Part shown: piece by piece, positions 10,217-20,535 of the stretch
Numbering within the stretch: the first letter of the stretch is position 1
How the letters are laid out: every line of letters starts with the position of its first letter
DNA from: Granulosicoccus sp.
Lineage (GTDB): Bacteria; Pseudomonadota; Gammaproteobacteria; Granulosicoccales; Granulosicoccaceae
DNA length: 64,000 nt
Reading direction: 5' to 3'
NCBI GenBank assembly: GCA_023301725.1
Contig: JALZUD010000050.1
Coordinates: 1 to 64,000 of the forward strand
Translations under genes and position numbers: made by a program
The notes under the pieces: generated by a model
Databases searched by the model: none
Told to the model about the DNA's origin: nothing
The model's input: only the letters and a program-made list of their open reading frames with translations

Positions 10217-12472
10217 CTAACTATCTCGAACAGAAACCAAAGCGTCAACTGCGACACATTCATCAGCGGTGCAGATCAAGGGATTAACTTCCAGTTCAAC
10301 CAAGCGATCGCCTAACTGTAGGGCGGCTAGCTGGAATGATTCCAGGACGTCTAGAAGGTGCTCCAGGTTGACTTTGTCTCGTCCACGAAAACCTTCTAGC
10401 AATGGTGCGCAACGTAGTCGTTTTACTCGCCGGAGCATCTCATCTCGGCTGGCAGGAATCAGACAATACTGAGAATCTTGAAGTACCTCTGTGTGCATTC
10501 CTCCAGCACTTATTGTCATTAGCAATCCGTGTACGGGGTCGTGTATGACACTGACCAGTAGCTCGGCTATGCCACCTTGCAGTTGCTCTTCAACCAGACA
10601 TCCACCATCGCAGTTGATTCGCCTTATTGCGCGCTCAAGTTCACGGCGATTGTTTATGTTCAGTTCGATACCATTGGCTTCGCTCTTGTGCGCCAACCCT
10701 AAGCCTTTGGCAACGACGGGATAGTTTAACGTCGGCGATGCTTTGTCCAGCGCCTTACTGAATTTCAAAGATGAACGAAGATCGGCGAAGGAGAGTCTGA
10801 TACCAAACGGTACTTGTATTCCAAAACGTTGCAACCAACGTTTTGCCGTGCCTTCGTCTAGCATGCGTGGCGCTTGCGGATCGTCTTGAGCACAGTGAAC
10901 CAAACCCCATGCTTGTTGACTGGCTCGCCTTGCACTGGGTTTGTCGCTACTGGTGCCTTTACCCTGCCCTTCCAACAGCGACAATACTGCAGCTTTTGCT
11001 GTAACTGTGTGCTTATCGGGCAGCCAGACGGGGGGTGACAGAGGTGTTTGTGCAGCCCAGCCGAGCCAGGCGGCGTGCTGCAAGGCAAGTAAGCCATCAC
11101 GTATGCCGGCCAGTGGCACCACTCCAGCCGCAAAGAGTTCTTTGGCGACAATTTCTGGCATATTTTCTGGCAACGTGGCAAGCACCGCAGTAACTCCCTG
11201 CCAGTTTTTCGTAGCCTCGACAAACGTATCAGCAACCGCCTTCCATGATTCGGAATCGCAACGATCTTGCCGCGGAAAATCAAGGACAAGCATGGCAATG
11301 TCGGCGATTGATTCAAACTGATCATTGGCCGAAATTCGATCCCCATCGGGAGGGGTTTGGATTTGCAGCATAGCGTTGATCATTGATCGGACCGCAGCGG
11401 CATCATCCCAGATGTCGGTGTGATAATCCAACGGGTTGGATACTCGAAGCTCGGCGCCCAGCACCGCGTTGAGATCGGTTTTCTGCTTAGCGTTTAATGC
11501 AGGAAACTCCAACCCTGCTGCCATTGCCGCATCCCCAATAATGGCAGCCTCACCACCCGAGCAACTCATTGAAAGCAATCGATACCCACCAACCGGGCGC
11601 CGAATACTCAGCACCTTGAGTGTTTCAATAAATTCTCCCAAGCCGTGTACACGCACCATATTCAGTCGCTCAATAAACTGACTAGCCGCAGCATCGTTTC
11701 CTGACAAGGAACGAGTGTGCGACAGCAATGCTGCACGTGACACAGGGCTGACGCCCGTTTTTAGAATAACAATGTGCTTGCCCAGTTCTCGCGCACGCAA
11801 CGACAATGCCTCAAATGCCCGAATATCTGAAAAGCCTTCGATATGGAGGCCCAAGGCGGTGACTCGATCATCCTCGATGACAGCCGTGGCTAGCTCAGCG
11901 TGTGTAGTTTGCGCCTGATTGCCCACGGTCATCACATAGGCGATAGGCAGCCCACGCTGCTGCATGGTGAGGTTAATGGCAATGTTCGATGATTGCGTGA
12001 CAATCGCTACACCGTGTTTTTGTCGACCTCCGCCATGCTGATCCGGCCACAACGCAACCCCGTCCAAGTAATTGATGAAGCCATAACAATTAGGGCCCAC
12101 CAATGGCATTGAACCAGCAGCCTCCAGCAGGCGCTGCTGTCTAGGTTCACCACTTGAATCACGGCTTGCAATTTCACTGAATCCGGCAGCAAAACAGATG
12201 GCGCCGCCTGCACCTCGAGCACTGAGTGCACGCGCTATCTCGATGGTGGTTTCATTGTTGACACCAATGAAACTGGCATCAGGCGCTCCCGGCAGCTCAT
12301 CCACGCTGTTGAAGCAATCGAATCCCTCAATGGAGTTCTTACTAGGATGAACCGGCCAGATATCACCGGTGTAACCCAGCTTACGGCACTGTTTGATAAC
12401 CGCCTCAGCCCAATGACCACCAAAAACAGCAATGCTTTTCGGCGCAAGCAGCCGTTCGAATCGATTTTTCAC
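10217..12472 (-). CDS. ADP-forming acyl-CoA synthetase / acetate-CoA ligase family (CoA-binding plus ATP-grasp)
   Basis: LLAPKSIAVFGG...VGPNCYGFINY...LLSMSCSGGEAAIIGD...YPVVAKGLGLAHKSEANGIELNI...CLVEEQLQGGIAELLVSVIHDPVHGLLMTISAGG. Confidence 0.9.
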   Translation of the reverse strand: MKNRFERLLAPKSIAVFGGHWAEAVIKQCRKLGYTGDIWPVHPSKNSIEGFDCFNSVDELPGAPDASFIGVNNETTIEIARALSARGAGGAICFAAGFSEIASRDSSGEPRQQRLLEAAGSMPLVGPNCYGFINYLDGVALWPDQHGGGRQKHGVAIVTQSSNIAINLTMQQRGLPIAYVMTVGNQAQTTHAELATAVIEDDRVTALGLHIEGFSDIRAFEALSLRARELGKHIVILKTGVSPVSRAALLSHTRSLSGNDAAASQFIERLNMVRVHGLGEFIETLKVLSIRRPVGGYRLLSMSCSGGEAAIIGDAAMAAGLEFPALNAKQKTDLNAVLGAELRVSNPLDYHTDIWDDAAAVRSMINAMLQIQTPPDGDRISANDQFESIADIAMLVLDFPRQDRCDSESWKAVADTFVEATKNWQGVTAVLATLPENMPEIVAKELFAAGVVPLAGIRDGLLALQHAAWLGWAAQTPLSPPVWLPDKHTVTAKAAVLSLLEGQGKGTSSDKPSARRASQQAWGLVHCAQDDPQAPRMLDEGTAKRWLQRFGIQVPFGIRLSFADLRSSLKFSKALDKASPTLNYPVVAKGLGLAHKSEANGIELNINNRRELERAIRRINCDGGCLVEEQLQGGIAELLVSVIHDPVHGLLMTISAGGMHTEVLQDSQYCLIPASRDEMLRRVKRLRCAPLLEGFRGRDKVNLEHLLDVLESFQLAALQLGDRLVELEVNPLICTADECVAVDALVSVRDS

Positions 12473-12544
12473 ATTGCGCGTTAGCTTTAGATGGGCGATG
12501 TTTTACCAGATAAGCCCCAGCATAACGCAAGCTAGCCTTCACGG

Positions 12545-14188
12545 TTAAGGAAGATACTGCCTGCCATCAATCCACACTTGATCTACTGTGATTGCACGCA
12601 CATTCTGGCTGGCGAGCGGGCTATCCGAAAGTACGACGATGTCAGCCAGTTTGCCGATCTCGAGCGAACCACGATCACTTTCCAAGTGATTTTGCCAGGC
12701 AGCATCTATGGTCATCGCCCGAAGTGCCCGAAGGCGACTCACTCGTTCCTCTGCGCCTAGCAGATAGCCGCTGGAGGTCATTCGTTCGCTGGCGCTCCAC
12801 AGCATTTGCATGGGGTCTATCGGGGTCACCGGCGCATCGGCGTGAATACTGTAGCGCACGCCTAGCTGGTCTGCACTGGCCAAGGGACTGATTTTCGATG
12901 CTCGCTCCTCACCCAAAACCACTGATCGGTACCAATCTCCCCAGTAAAATGTGTGGGTTGGGAAAAAAGACACGCTGATCTCCATAGACGCTGCGGCCTC
13001 CAACTGGGAGCGGCCGATGGTTTGCGCATGCACGATGATATGTCGTGCATCTGATCTGGGGGAAACAGCTTGAGCGTCGGATATGCCGTCAATAATGTGC
13101 TGGATAGCAGCGTCACCATTGCCATGGATCGCCAGTTGCATTCCCGCAACATGGTAGTCAAGAATGAGTTTGTGCAGCTCATCTTGGGGTAGATAGTCAA
13201 GCCCTTGATAACCCGCTTCGAGCTTGTCGTCAGGCAGATAAGGGCTGGATAGCGATGCGGTACGTCCTTGTGGACTGCCATCTGCTATTAATTTTACAGC
13301 GCCAATGGCGATGCGACTCCGATCGCTTGCTGGCCAATCGATAACCTTAGCCACACCTTCGTTATCGAGTTTGTCGTGTGCTGGCCATACCAATACTCGC
13401 TGCGGCAGCAGGGCTGTTCTTGCCGCCAGCCTCAACAAGCGATACATGCTTTTGCCCGCATAGCCATCTTGTACAGTTGTTACGCCGGCGTTGAGGTAAT
13501 CATTGCGCGCGTTCCATAAGCTACGCGGTTGTTGCCAGAAAGGGACCTCTTGTAGCAACCGATCAACACTTGCAGCGTGTTGTTCCTGAAGTAGACCACT
13601 ATTCGGGGCATCTCCCTTGTAGTCCAGTGCCAGTAAAGCTTTGCTGTTAGCAACCCCCATATGCCCTGATCGATGCCGGAGGTAGACAGCATGCTCAGGT
13701 GCGGCCCTGTCAAGTTCAAGCCGTGTTGGGTGGCGCTGTTCTTGTAATCCGGCATCATCATAATTGAATGCGATTATCCATCGAGCGGAGGATTGTTGTA
13801 ATGCCTGAAGCGACACTACCTCGAGCAATTCGTCAATAGTGGCGATAGTGCCAAAGGGTGGTGAGGCAACATCAATTCCCAGCGATGAAAGTCCTTGGGC
13901 GGCGAAATGACCGTGAGCATCTATGAAACCTGGCAGTGCCGTTTTGCCTTCTAGATTGTGGTGGCGAGCGCCTAGAGCTTGCATCCTGGCTTTCACATGC
14001 TCGTACGAGCCTATAGCCTGAATGACACCTTTATGAATGCCGAGCGAGTCAGCGACAGTGTCGTTGCCATCCATAGTGAGAAATTCACCATTAAATAGGA
14101 TAACTGGTCGATGTTTGTAGTTCTGATAGCCCGCCATCAACAGTGAAGACAGAATCAGTAACACTAAAATGTAAAAAATTATCCGCAC
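12545..14188 (-). CDS. Membrane-anchored amidohydrolase (YtcJ-like, metal-dependent)
   Basis: N-terminal TM helix then GKTALPGFIDAHGHF, LIADGSPQGRTA, HGNGDAAIQHIIDG, IVHAQTI, GKLADIVVLSDSPL. Confidence 0.9.
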   Translation of the reverse strand: MRIIFYILVLLILSSLLMAGYQNYKHRPVILFNGEFLTMDGNDTVADSLGIHKGVIQAIGSYEHVKARMQALGARHHNLEGKTALPGFIDAHGHFAAQGLSSLGIDVASPPFGTIATIDELLEVVSLQALQQSSARWIIAFNYDDAGLQEQRHPTRLELDRAAPEHAVYLRHRSGHMGVANSKALLALDYKGDAPNSGLLQEQHAASVDRLLQEVPFWQQPRSLWNARNDYLNAGVTTVQDGYAGKSMYRLLRLAARTALLPQRVLVWPAHDKLDNEGVAKVIDWPASDRSRIAIGAVKLIADGSPQGRTASLSSPYLPDDKLEAGYQGLDYLPQDELHKLILDYHVAGMQLAIHGNGDAAIQHIIDGISDAQAVSPRSDARHIIVHAQTIGRSQLEAAASMEISVSFFPTHTFYWGDWYRSVVLGEERASKISPLASADQLGVRYSIHADAPVTPIDPMQMLWSASERMTSSGYLLGAEERVSRLRALRAMTIDAAWQNHLESDRGSLEIGKLADIVVLSDSPLASQNVRAITVDQVWIDGRQYLP

Positions 14189-14265
14189 AGTCTGTATTCA
14201 GGTTCTATTGTAGTGGCATGACGAGGAAGCTCTCGTATACTGGGTCATTGCTTGTTGAGGAATAC

Positions 14266-14901
14266 ATGATGAGAGCCAAAAGTCAGAAGCGCCGTAAATT
14301 CTATGCGCTGATTGCCTGCCTAACTGCCTGTTTGGTGATGAGTCTATCTGCCTGGGGCCAGGGAGACAACACAGCGCTGGACACTTCGCCGCCTGTCATA
14401 GAACTGGAAACGCTTGATAACGTGGTTGCCGACCAATCACAGGTTTTCACCGTTCAAATTGCAGAAGATGTTGAACTTCAAGATGCCACTTTTTACTTTC
14501 GCCGAGCTGGCCAGCAGCCTTTCACAGCAACGCCGATGAGAGCGATAGGTGCTAGCGGATTTTATAGTGCGACGCTGCGTACAGACCCCAATGATCTGCG
14601 TGCCATCGAATACTATATTCAAGCTCGAGACACCTCCGGAAATCGTACCGTGAGTGGCTTCGCTTTTGACCCGTACGTGCGTAAGCTATCGGCGACAAGT
14701 GTAGCGCAAGAACAAGCGACAGCGGAACAGGGTCCGCAATCTACTGCTGAACAATCTTTGCAAGCCACATCGACGCCTTTCTATAAAAAACGTTGGGTAC
14801 AGATTGCCTTTGGGATTGTTGCCGCTGGGGTAATTGCCAGCTCGCTGAACAGCGATGGCAGTGACACACGTATTGCCCCCGTTAACTTTACATTGGAGTA
14901 A
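14266..14901 (+). CDS. Hypothetical exported protein with Ig-like/beta domain and C-terminal TM
   Basis: MMRAKSQKRRKFYALIACLTACLVMSLSAWG signal; DTSPPVIELETLDNVVADQSQVFTVQIAEDVELQDATFYFR; C-terminal TM WVQIAFGIVAAGVIASSL. The ORF-track start at 14143 overlaps the upstream divergent gene and is unlikely. Confidence 0.7.
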   Translation: MMRAKSQKRRKFYALIACLTACLVMSLSAWGQGDNTALDTSPPVIELETLDNVVADQSQVFTVQIAEDVELQDATFYFRRAGQQPFTATPMRAIGASGFYSATLRTDPNDLRAIEYYIQARDTSGNRTVSGFAFDPYVRKLSATSVAQEQATAEQGPQSTAEQSLQATSTPFYKKRWVQIAFGIVAAGVIASSLNSDGSDTRIAPVNFTLE

Positions 14902-14904
14902 AGC

Positions 14905-15396
14905 ATGAAACCCTTACTGTCTTTAAGTGTGGTCTTGGCAGGAGCTCTGCTGGGCGCCTGCTCCAGTGACGATACCACCACTTTTCTGGACGTCCAGAAC
15001 GATGCCATTAATCTGACATTGCCCGAACTGCTGATTGATGCCAGCGATGATGGCCTGTTTGACGATTCGCTCAGGCCTGTAGTCACACTCTCAAACGGCG
15101 TGACAGTTAGCATCAATCAAGGTGTTGGAAACCAATTTTCTGGCAGTGTCAATTTGCCAGCCAATGCCTCGTATGAAGTCACCGTCACATGGGTTGAAAC
15201 CTTCCAGCAACTCACCTTCCCGCTGGCCAGTCGCATCGCAACGATAGAGGTGGCAGCAGACGGCACCGCTGTAGAGGTGCAGAATGGTTTGGATACGTCC
15301 TACCTGTTCGACTTCGATTTTGATGGAGACGGACTTTCCAATTTTGATGAACGCACTGACAACGACCCTGACACAGACCCCCTAAGGTTTGATTGA
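14905..15396 (+). CDS. Lipoprotein with C-terminal Ca-binding-like acidic motif
   Basis: Lipobox LLGACSSD; C-terminus DFDFDGDGLSNFDERTDNDPDTDPLRFD resembles thrombospondin-type-3/EF-hand-like repeats. Confidence 0.75.
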   Translation: MKPLLSLSVVLAGALLGACSSDDTTTFLDVQNDAINLTLPELLIDASDDGLFDDSLRPVVTLSNGVTVSINQGVGNQFSGSVNLPANASYEVTVTWVETFQQLTFPLASRIATIEVAADGTAVEVQNGLDTSYLFDFDFDGDGLSNFDERTDNDPDTDPLRFD

Positions 15397-15406
15397 AGCC
15401 GAATAC

Positions 15407-17164
15407 CTAATCAGAACTTGCTATCAGCATGGATTTGATCGATCGCAGATTTTGACTCTCGGCTAGCAACACTGGATTTATTCCGTTACTGTCAGTGATC
15501 CGCGTGTTAGCTCCCGCTCTAATTAACGATCGAACCAGGCGTTGTTGTCCACGTTGTACAGCTGCAAATAATGCAGTTCGGCCCAACAAGTCCTGAGCGT
15601 TCAAATCTGCGCCCTTGGCGACCATCTGTAACGCCAAATGTTCGTAGCCTTTTTTCGTTGCCTCGATAACAGGGTATGAACCATTATTGGATTGATGATT
15701 AACATCCGCACCGGCATCAACAAGATATTTTGCCACTACAGGCTGCTCCATTGCGATTGCCATAGCCAGAGGACTACGACGCTCCTCATCGACAAAGTTA
15801 ATATCGGCATCGGCGGCTATCAGCTGCCCAACAAGCTTCAACAATGATTCTTGCGGTGCTTCCAAAATAGCGTTAAGTATGATGCTTTTATCTAATTTAC
15901 CCTCGAGATTCTGGTGACGCACCAATTCTCTTAGCACCGCGTAACAGCCAGAACTCACTGCGACATCGATGGGGATTTTTCCTGCGTAAGGCAAGGTTAC
16001 GTCAAGGTCGCTGTGCTCTTCCAGAATTTTAGTCACAGCCTTTGTATCGCATTCTTGTATCTGAGCTGCAAAATGCGCTTGAGTGGCAATCTGGAAACTT
16101 GGCTTGCTTTCTAGGTGCTCTCTTAGTGCCAAAGCACACGCAGGCGGGCGTATGAATTCAACCAACCGTTTTTCGTCAATCATTTCCGGAGAGCCTAATT
16201 CACCCTCATTGGACAGCATGGAACTGAGCCGCTGCACATGACAGCTTTCGATGGCTCCCATATATTCAACATATAGACGCTGCAAACGAGTGTTCTCAGC
16301 TTCTTCATCAACAGCCGCTTCTAATGCAATTGAAGTAACACCTGAAAAGTGTGGATTGAAGCGCGCTGACACCATTAGGACAAACTGCTGACCACCGAGT
16401 CGTTGGTCAGTTATCACGGCATGATCGACAGCACTAAGACCACGATAATCTGTTTGGGTCACCGATGCTCCCTCACTGAGTAACAGCGAGACTATCTCGG
16501 GATGATTGCTGGTAATGGCGACCATCAATGGGGTACGGCGCTCGGAACTGATAGCTGAATTATCAACATCAGCACCACCTGCTATCAGTTGGCCAACGAT
16601 CTCCGTGTTACCCATTTTGGCAGCTAGCATCAAAGGGGTATTGCCTTGAACAATCGTGTTGGGGCTAACACTGCCAGCCAACAGCGATTGCACCTGTGCC
16701 ACATCTTTATTGGCAATCGCATTCATCAACTTGCTTGCGTCAGTCGCAGGTTGATGCGCGCAAGAGGGTTGCAGTTTTGCAAGCACCAAGGGATTAATGG
16801 AGTCACTGGTACAGGTCCAGTTGAGAAGCCCGCTCACCCGACTCACCGATGGCGTGTACGTCATCGCTTGCTCGCCCCGTCTGTCGTTAAAATCTACCTG
16901 CAGCACGCCCCCTCTGTTAACCGTTATTCGCTTGACGCTGACGCCAAAAAGGCTCTTTGGCGGTGGTAGTCCCACGCTTTTGTTATCGCTTGGCATGATG
17001 CCTTCACGAACGAAGTGGTCGGCCACACGCAGTTTCACGTGTGTAGACAAGGTGAAGCCCTCTGACAGCATCGCAGCCTTGACCAATAGCCCGCGCGTAT
17101 GCCAGCTGTTATAGCCACCTATCGCAGCACCTATCATGGCAAGTAATATGATCAGCAGTTTCAC
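15407..17164 (-). CDS. Type IV pilin-like domain fused to ankyrin repeats, single N-terminal TM
   Basis: GTG start at 17164 preceded by GAGAG. N-terminus VKLLIILLAMIGAAIGGYNSWHTRGLLVKAAMLSEGF...VREGIMPSDNKSVGL...VKRITVNRGGVLQVDF...LLNWTCTS...LQPSC is colinear with PilA. Multiple ankyrin repeats follow (NTPLMLAAKMGNTEIVGQLIAGGADVD; RSPLAMAIAMEQPVVAKYLVDAGADVNHQ; RTALFAAVQRGQQRLVRSLIRAGANTR). The ORF track extends upstream to 17260. Confidence 0.82.
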   Translation of the reverse strand: MKLLIILLAMIGAAIGGYNSWHTRGLLVKAAMLSEGFTLSTHVKLRVADHFVREGIMPSDNKSVGLPPPKSLFGVSVKRITVNRGGVLQVDFNDRRGEQAMTYTPSVSRVSGLLNWTCTSDSINPLVLAKLQPSCAHQPATDASKLMNAIANKDVAQVQSLLAGSVSPNTIVQGNTPLMLAAKMGNTEIVGQLIAGGADVDNSAISSERRTPLMVAITSNHPEIVSLLLSEGASVTQTDYRGLSAVDHAVITDQRLGGQQFVLMVSARFNPHFSGVTSIALEAAVDEEAENTRLQRLYVEYMGAIESCHVQRLSSMLSNEGELGSPEMIDEKRLVEFIRPPACALALREHLESKPSFQIATQAHFAAQIQECDTKAVTKILEEHSDLDVTLPYAGKIPIDVAVSSGCYAVLRELVRHQNLEGKLDKSIILNAILEAPQESLLKLVGQLIAADADINFVDEERRSPLAMAIAMEQPVVAKYLVDAGADVNHQSNNGSYPVIEATKKGYEHLALQMVAKGADLNAQDLLGRTALFAAVQRGQQRLVRSLIRAGANTRITDSNGINPVLLAESQNLRSIKSMLIASSD

Positions 17165-17294
17165 GCAACTCTCGACAAAATCATGACACGGGCACAAACC
17201 CTCAGGGTATCTATTGCGTATCGACAGAAGAAGCCCCACCCTTAGGACTATGGTCAACAAATTGCAGAATTTTCAGGAGCGAATTTAAACAATC

Positions 17295-20222
17295 ATGAAT
17301 ATGCCCGTCAGCCACCCAGCATTCGTTCACGTCCGCAGCGAACATATTCAATCATTGGACATTGAGCTTCACGAGTACCGCCATAGTGTCACCGGCACCT
17401 CTCATATTCACTTAGCCGCTAATAACCCAGAGAACGTATTCCTCGTCGGTTTACGCACAGTGCCCACGGATTCCACCGGAGTGGCTCATATCCTCGAACA
17501 CACCGTTCTGTGTGGTAGTGAGAAGTACCCGGTCCGTGACCCATTTTTCATGATGATCAGACGCTCACTGAATACATTCATGAACGCATTTACCTCAAGC
17601 GACTGGACCGCCTACCCTTTCGCCAGCCAGAACGAAAAAGATTTTTTCAACTTGCTGGATGTCTACCTAGACGCTGTATTTTTCTCCAGGCTGCACGAAC
17701 TTGATTTTGCTCAGGAAGGCCATCGTGTCGAGTTTGAGACGGCAGACGATCCGTCTAGCGATTTGGTTTTCAAGGGAGTGGTGTTTAATGAAATGAAGGG
17801 GGCCATGAGCGCACCAACCAGTGCTCTTTGGCAAACCCTAAGCAAGCATCTGTTTCAAAACAGCACGTATCACTTTAATAGCGGTGGTGATCCTGAAGAT
17901 ATCCCTGATCTGAGCTACCAGCAGCTAAAGGACTTCTACGACACTCATTATCACCCATCCAATGCCGTTTTCATGACCTACGGCAATCTTGCGCCAGATG
18001 TGTTGCAAGCGCGCTTTGAAGATCAGGTACTAAATCGATTCACGAAGCTTGACCGATCAATAAGTGTCGAGCCTGCAAAGCGCTACCATTCACCGGTTCG
18101 CGTGCAGGAGCATTATTCAACACGAGAGGCTGACACCACAAACAAAACGCATATTGTCACAGGCTGGCTACTTGGCGAAAGCATCAATCTGGACGAACGT
18201 TTGCGAGCAAACCTGCTCTCCAGTGTTTTGCTCTCCAACAGTGCGTCCCCACTCATGAAAGCACTCGAGCAAAGTGACCTCGGAAATTCTCCTTCTCCTA
18301 TGTGTGGTGTTGAAGATAGCAACAGAGAAATGGTTTTCGTTTGTGGCTTGGATGGCTCTAATCCCGAACACACAGTGGCTGGAGAGAAACTCATTCTCGA
18401 CACTCTTGAAGCTGTTGCCAGCAATGGTGTTCCACAGGAGGAAGTTGACGCGATGCTTCATCAGCTTGAAATGAGCCAACGCGAAATCAGAGGCGACGGC
18501 ATGCCATTTGGTCTGCAACTTGTACTCAGTGGTTTATCTACAGCGATGCATCGAGGTGACACACTGGCCTCTATTGATCTGGACCCTGCCCTACAGAGAC
18601 TGCGTGAAGATGCGCAAGACCGTGATTTCATTCCTAATCTGATACGCACTCTGCTGCTTGATAATCCACATCGCGTCACGCTGACTCTTGCACCGGATAC
18701 GCAGATTAGCGAGCGACGAGATATTGCCGAGAAAGCACGACTGGCAATGATGAAATCAACCCTCAATGAATCACAGGCAAAAGAAATTGTTGATCACGCT
18801 CAGGCTCTTGCGATGCGACAAACACAGGAAGACGATCCAGAAATTCTTCCCAAAGTGACGCTTGCCGATGTGCCCGCTGATATGCATATTCCCGAAAGCA
18901 CATCGGGCTTGATTAACGACGCGCCGGCCACTTTGTATGCACAAGGCACTAACGGTCTGGTGTACCAACATGTCATTGTTGAGCTACCTGACATGGAGAA
19001 AGAGTTGCAGCAGTTGCTGCCGATGTACACCAATTTTATTGGCGAGTTAGGTTCTGGTGGGCGTGACTACCTGGAGACACAGTCGCTGCAAGCAGCGGCG
19101 ACTGGAGGCGTAGGTGCGTACACGTTGCAACGTGGAGCTATTGACGATGTGCAATCTGTATCAGGATTTCTTGTTGTTTCTGGAAAAGCCTTACTACGCA
19201 ACACGGATACTTTGTCCCAGTTGATGCTCGATACGCTATCCGACGTCCGCTTTGACGAGGTGTCCCGTATCCGCGAGCTTATCGCACAGGTGCGCGCTAG
19301 TCGTGAACAGCGTATTACTGGGAGCGGCCATGTGTTGGCTATGCTCGCCGCTTGTAGTGGTATGAGCCCGACCGCTCGCTTATCGCACGAACTGAACGGA
19401 CTCGCTGGCATAAAGTCGCTTAAGGCGCTGGACGACTCATTAGATGACAAGCAAGTGCTGAAAGAACTTGCTGAAAAGTTTTCTGCCATTCACGACATCC
19501 TGAAAACTGCGCCTAGACAATTTATGGTGGTGGCGGAGCAAGATAATCTGGAGCAGTGTAAGAGTAGTCTGTCGGTCAAGTTTGGCGCCGCACCTGTTGT
19601 GCAATCGATGAAGGCGTTCTCTCCAGAGCCTGTACGCGAGCAGGCTCGACAAATCTGGACAACCAGCACCGATGTTAACTTCAGTGCTCGGGCGTATCCG
19701 ACAGTGCCAAGTTCTCATGACGATACGGCTGCTTTGACCGTCCTAGGTTCGTTTTTGAGAAACGGCTTCCTGCATCGGGCGATTCGAGAAACCGGGGGTG
19801 CCTACGGAGGCGGAGCCTCGCATGATTCAGACACAGCTTCATTCCGTTTTTATAGCTATCGTGATCCGCGCTTGAGTGAGACGTTGTCAGACTTCGACGC
19901 TTCAATTGAGTGGCTGAAAGAGACAAAGCACAATGAACGCGAGCTTGAGGAAGCTGTTTTGAGCGTCGTAAGCTCAATCGATAAGCCTGGCTCACCAGCG
20001 GGTGAAGCTCGTAGCTCCTTTCAAGCTGAGCTGTTTGACAGGACTCGGGAAAAACGACGTGCGTTCCGTCAAAGAATATTGAATGTCAGTCTTGAAGACT
20101 TGAAACGGGTGGGAAACACATACTTTGATCCGGATCATGCAAGCACCGGAGTTGTTACCAATGAAACAACTGCCAACGAGCAAAGTATCAAATCGTTGGG
20201 CTTGAATCTACACAGTTTGTAA
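17295..20222 (+). CDS. M16C family zinc metalloprotease (presequence protease PreP-like)
   Basis: HILEHTVLCGSEKYPVRDPFFMMIRRSLNTFMNAFTSSDWTAYPFASQN (inverted zinc motif HxxEH), 975 aa. Confidence 0.93.
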   Translation: MNMPVSHPAFVHVRSEHIQSLDIELHEYRHSVTGTSHIHLAANNPENVFLVGLRTVPTDSTGVAHILEHTVLCGSEKYPVRDPFFMMIRRSLNTFMNAFTSSDWTAYPFASQNEKDFFNLLDVYLDAVFFSRLHELDFAQEGHRVEFETADDPSSDLVFKGVVFNEMKGAMSAPTSALWQTLSKHLFQNSTYHFNSGGDPEDIPDLSYQQLKDFYDTHYHPSNAVFMTYGNLAPDVLQARFEDQVLNRFTKLDRSISVEPAKRYHSPVRVQEHYSTREADTTNKTHIVTGWLLGESINLDERLRANLLSSVLLSNSASPLMKALEQSDLGNSPSPMCGVEDSNREMVFVCGLDGSNPEHTVAGEKLILDTLEAVASNGVPQEEVDAMLHQLEMSQREIRGDGMPFGLQLVLSGLSTAMHRGDTLASIDLDPALQRLREDAQDRDFIPNLIRTLLLDNPHRVTLTLAPDTQISERRDIAEKARLAMMKSTLNESQAKEIVDHAQALAMRQTQEDDPEILPKVTLADVPADMHIPESTSGLINDAPATLYAQGTNGLVYQHVIVELPDMEKELQQLLPMYTNFIGELGSGGRDYLETQSLQAAATGGVGAYTLQRGAIDDVQSVSGFLVVSGKALLRNTDTLSQLMLDTLSDVRFDEVSRIRELIAQVRASREQRITGSGHVLAMLAACSGMSPTARLSHELNGLAGIKSLKALDDSLDDKQVLKELAEKFSAIHDILKTAPRQFMVVAEQDNLEQCKSSLSVKFGAAPVVQSMKAFSPEPVREQARQIWTTSTDVNFSARAYPTVPSSHDDTAALTVLGSFLRNGFLHRAIRETGGAYGGGASHDSDTASFRFYSYRDPRLSETLSDFDASIEWLKETKHNERELEEAVLSVVSSIDKPGSPAGEARSSFQAELFDRTREKRRAFRQRILNVSLEDLKRVGNTYFDPDHASTGVVTNETTANEQSIKSLGLNLHSL

Positions 20223-20229
20223 CCGAGAA

Positions 20230-20251
20230 GCCCTGGCCCAAAGGTCAGGGC
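20230..20251. terminator. Candidate bidirectional terminator hairpin between PreP-like gene and csrA
   Basis: gccctggcc-caaa-ggtcagggc, 9-pair stem (one G-T), followed on the + strand by atttcgtctt; lies between convergent genes. Confidence 0.5.
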
Positions 20252-20259
20252 ATTTCGTC

Positions 20260-20478
20260 TTATGAATCTACTTCAGTTTTTTCATCAACGGCAGCCTCGG
20301 CCTCAGCCTCTGGTTCACCGTCTTGAATACGTTGGTAGATCTCTTCTCTGTGAACACTAACATCAGGCGGCGCGTTTATTCCGATGCGCACCTGCTTACC
20401 CTTGACACTGAGAATGGTGATGGTTACCTCATCTCCTATCACAATTGATTCGTCAGTCCTTCTGCTCAGAATCAACAT
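20260..20478 (-). CDS. csrA: Carbon storage regulator CsrA
   Basis: [52 protein letters not shown] with an acidic C-terminal tail. Confidence 0.97.
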   Translation of the reverse strand: MLILSRRTDESIVIGDEVTITILSVKGKQVRIGINAPPDVSVHREEIYQRIQDGEPEAEAEAAVDEKTEVDS

Positions 20479-20519
20479 TTAAATACCCCCTAGTAAAACT
20501 TACGACGTTGAAAAGCGAG

Positions 20520-20535
20520 AGCACTTCCTAGTGCT
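20520..20535 (-). promoter_or_regulatory. Candidate CsrA-binding hairpin in the csrA leader
   Basis: Minus strand AGCACT-AGGA-AGTGCT: 6-bp stem with AGGA loop, ending 41 nt upstream of the csrA ATG. A second purine-rich stretch, AGGGGG, is at the ribosome-binding position. Confidence 0.45.
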
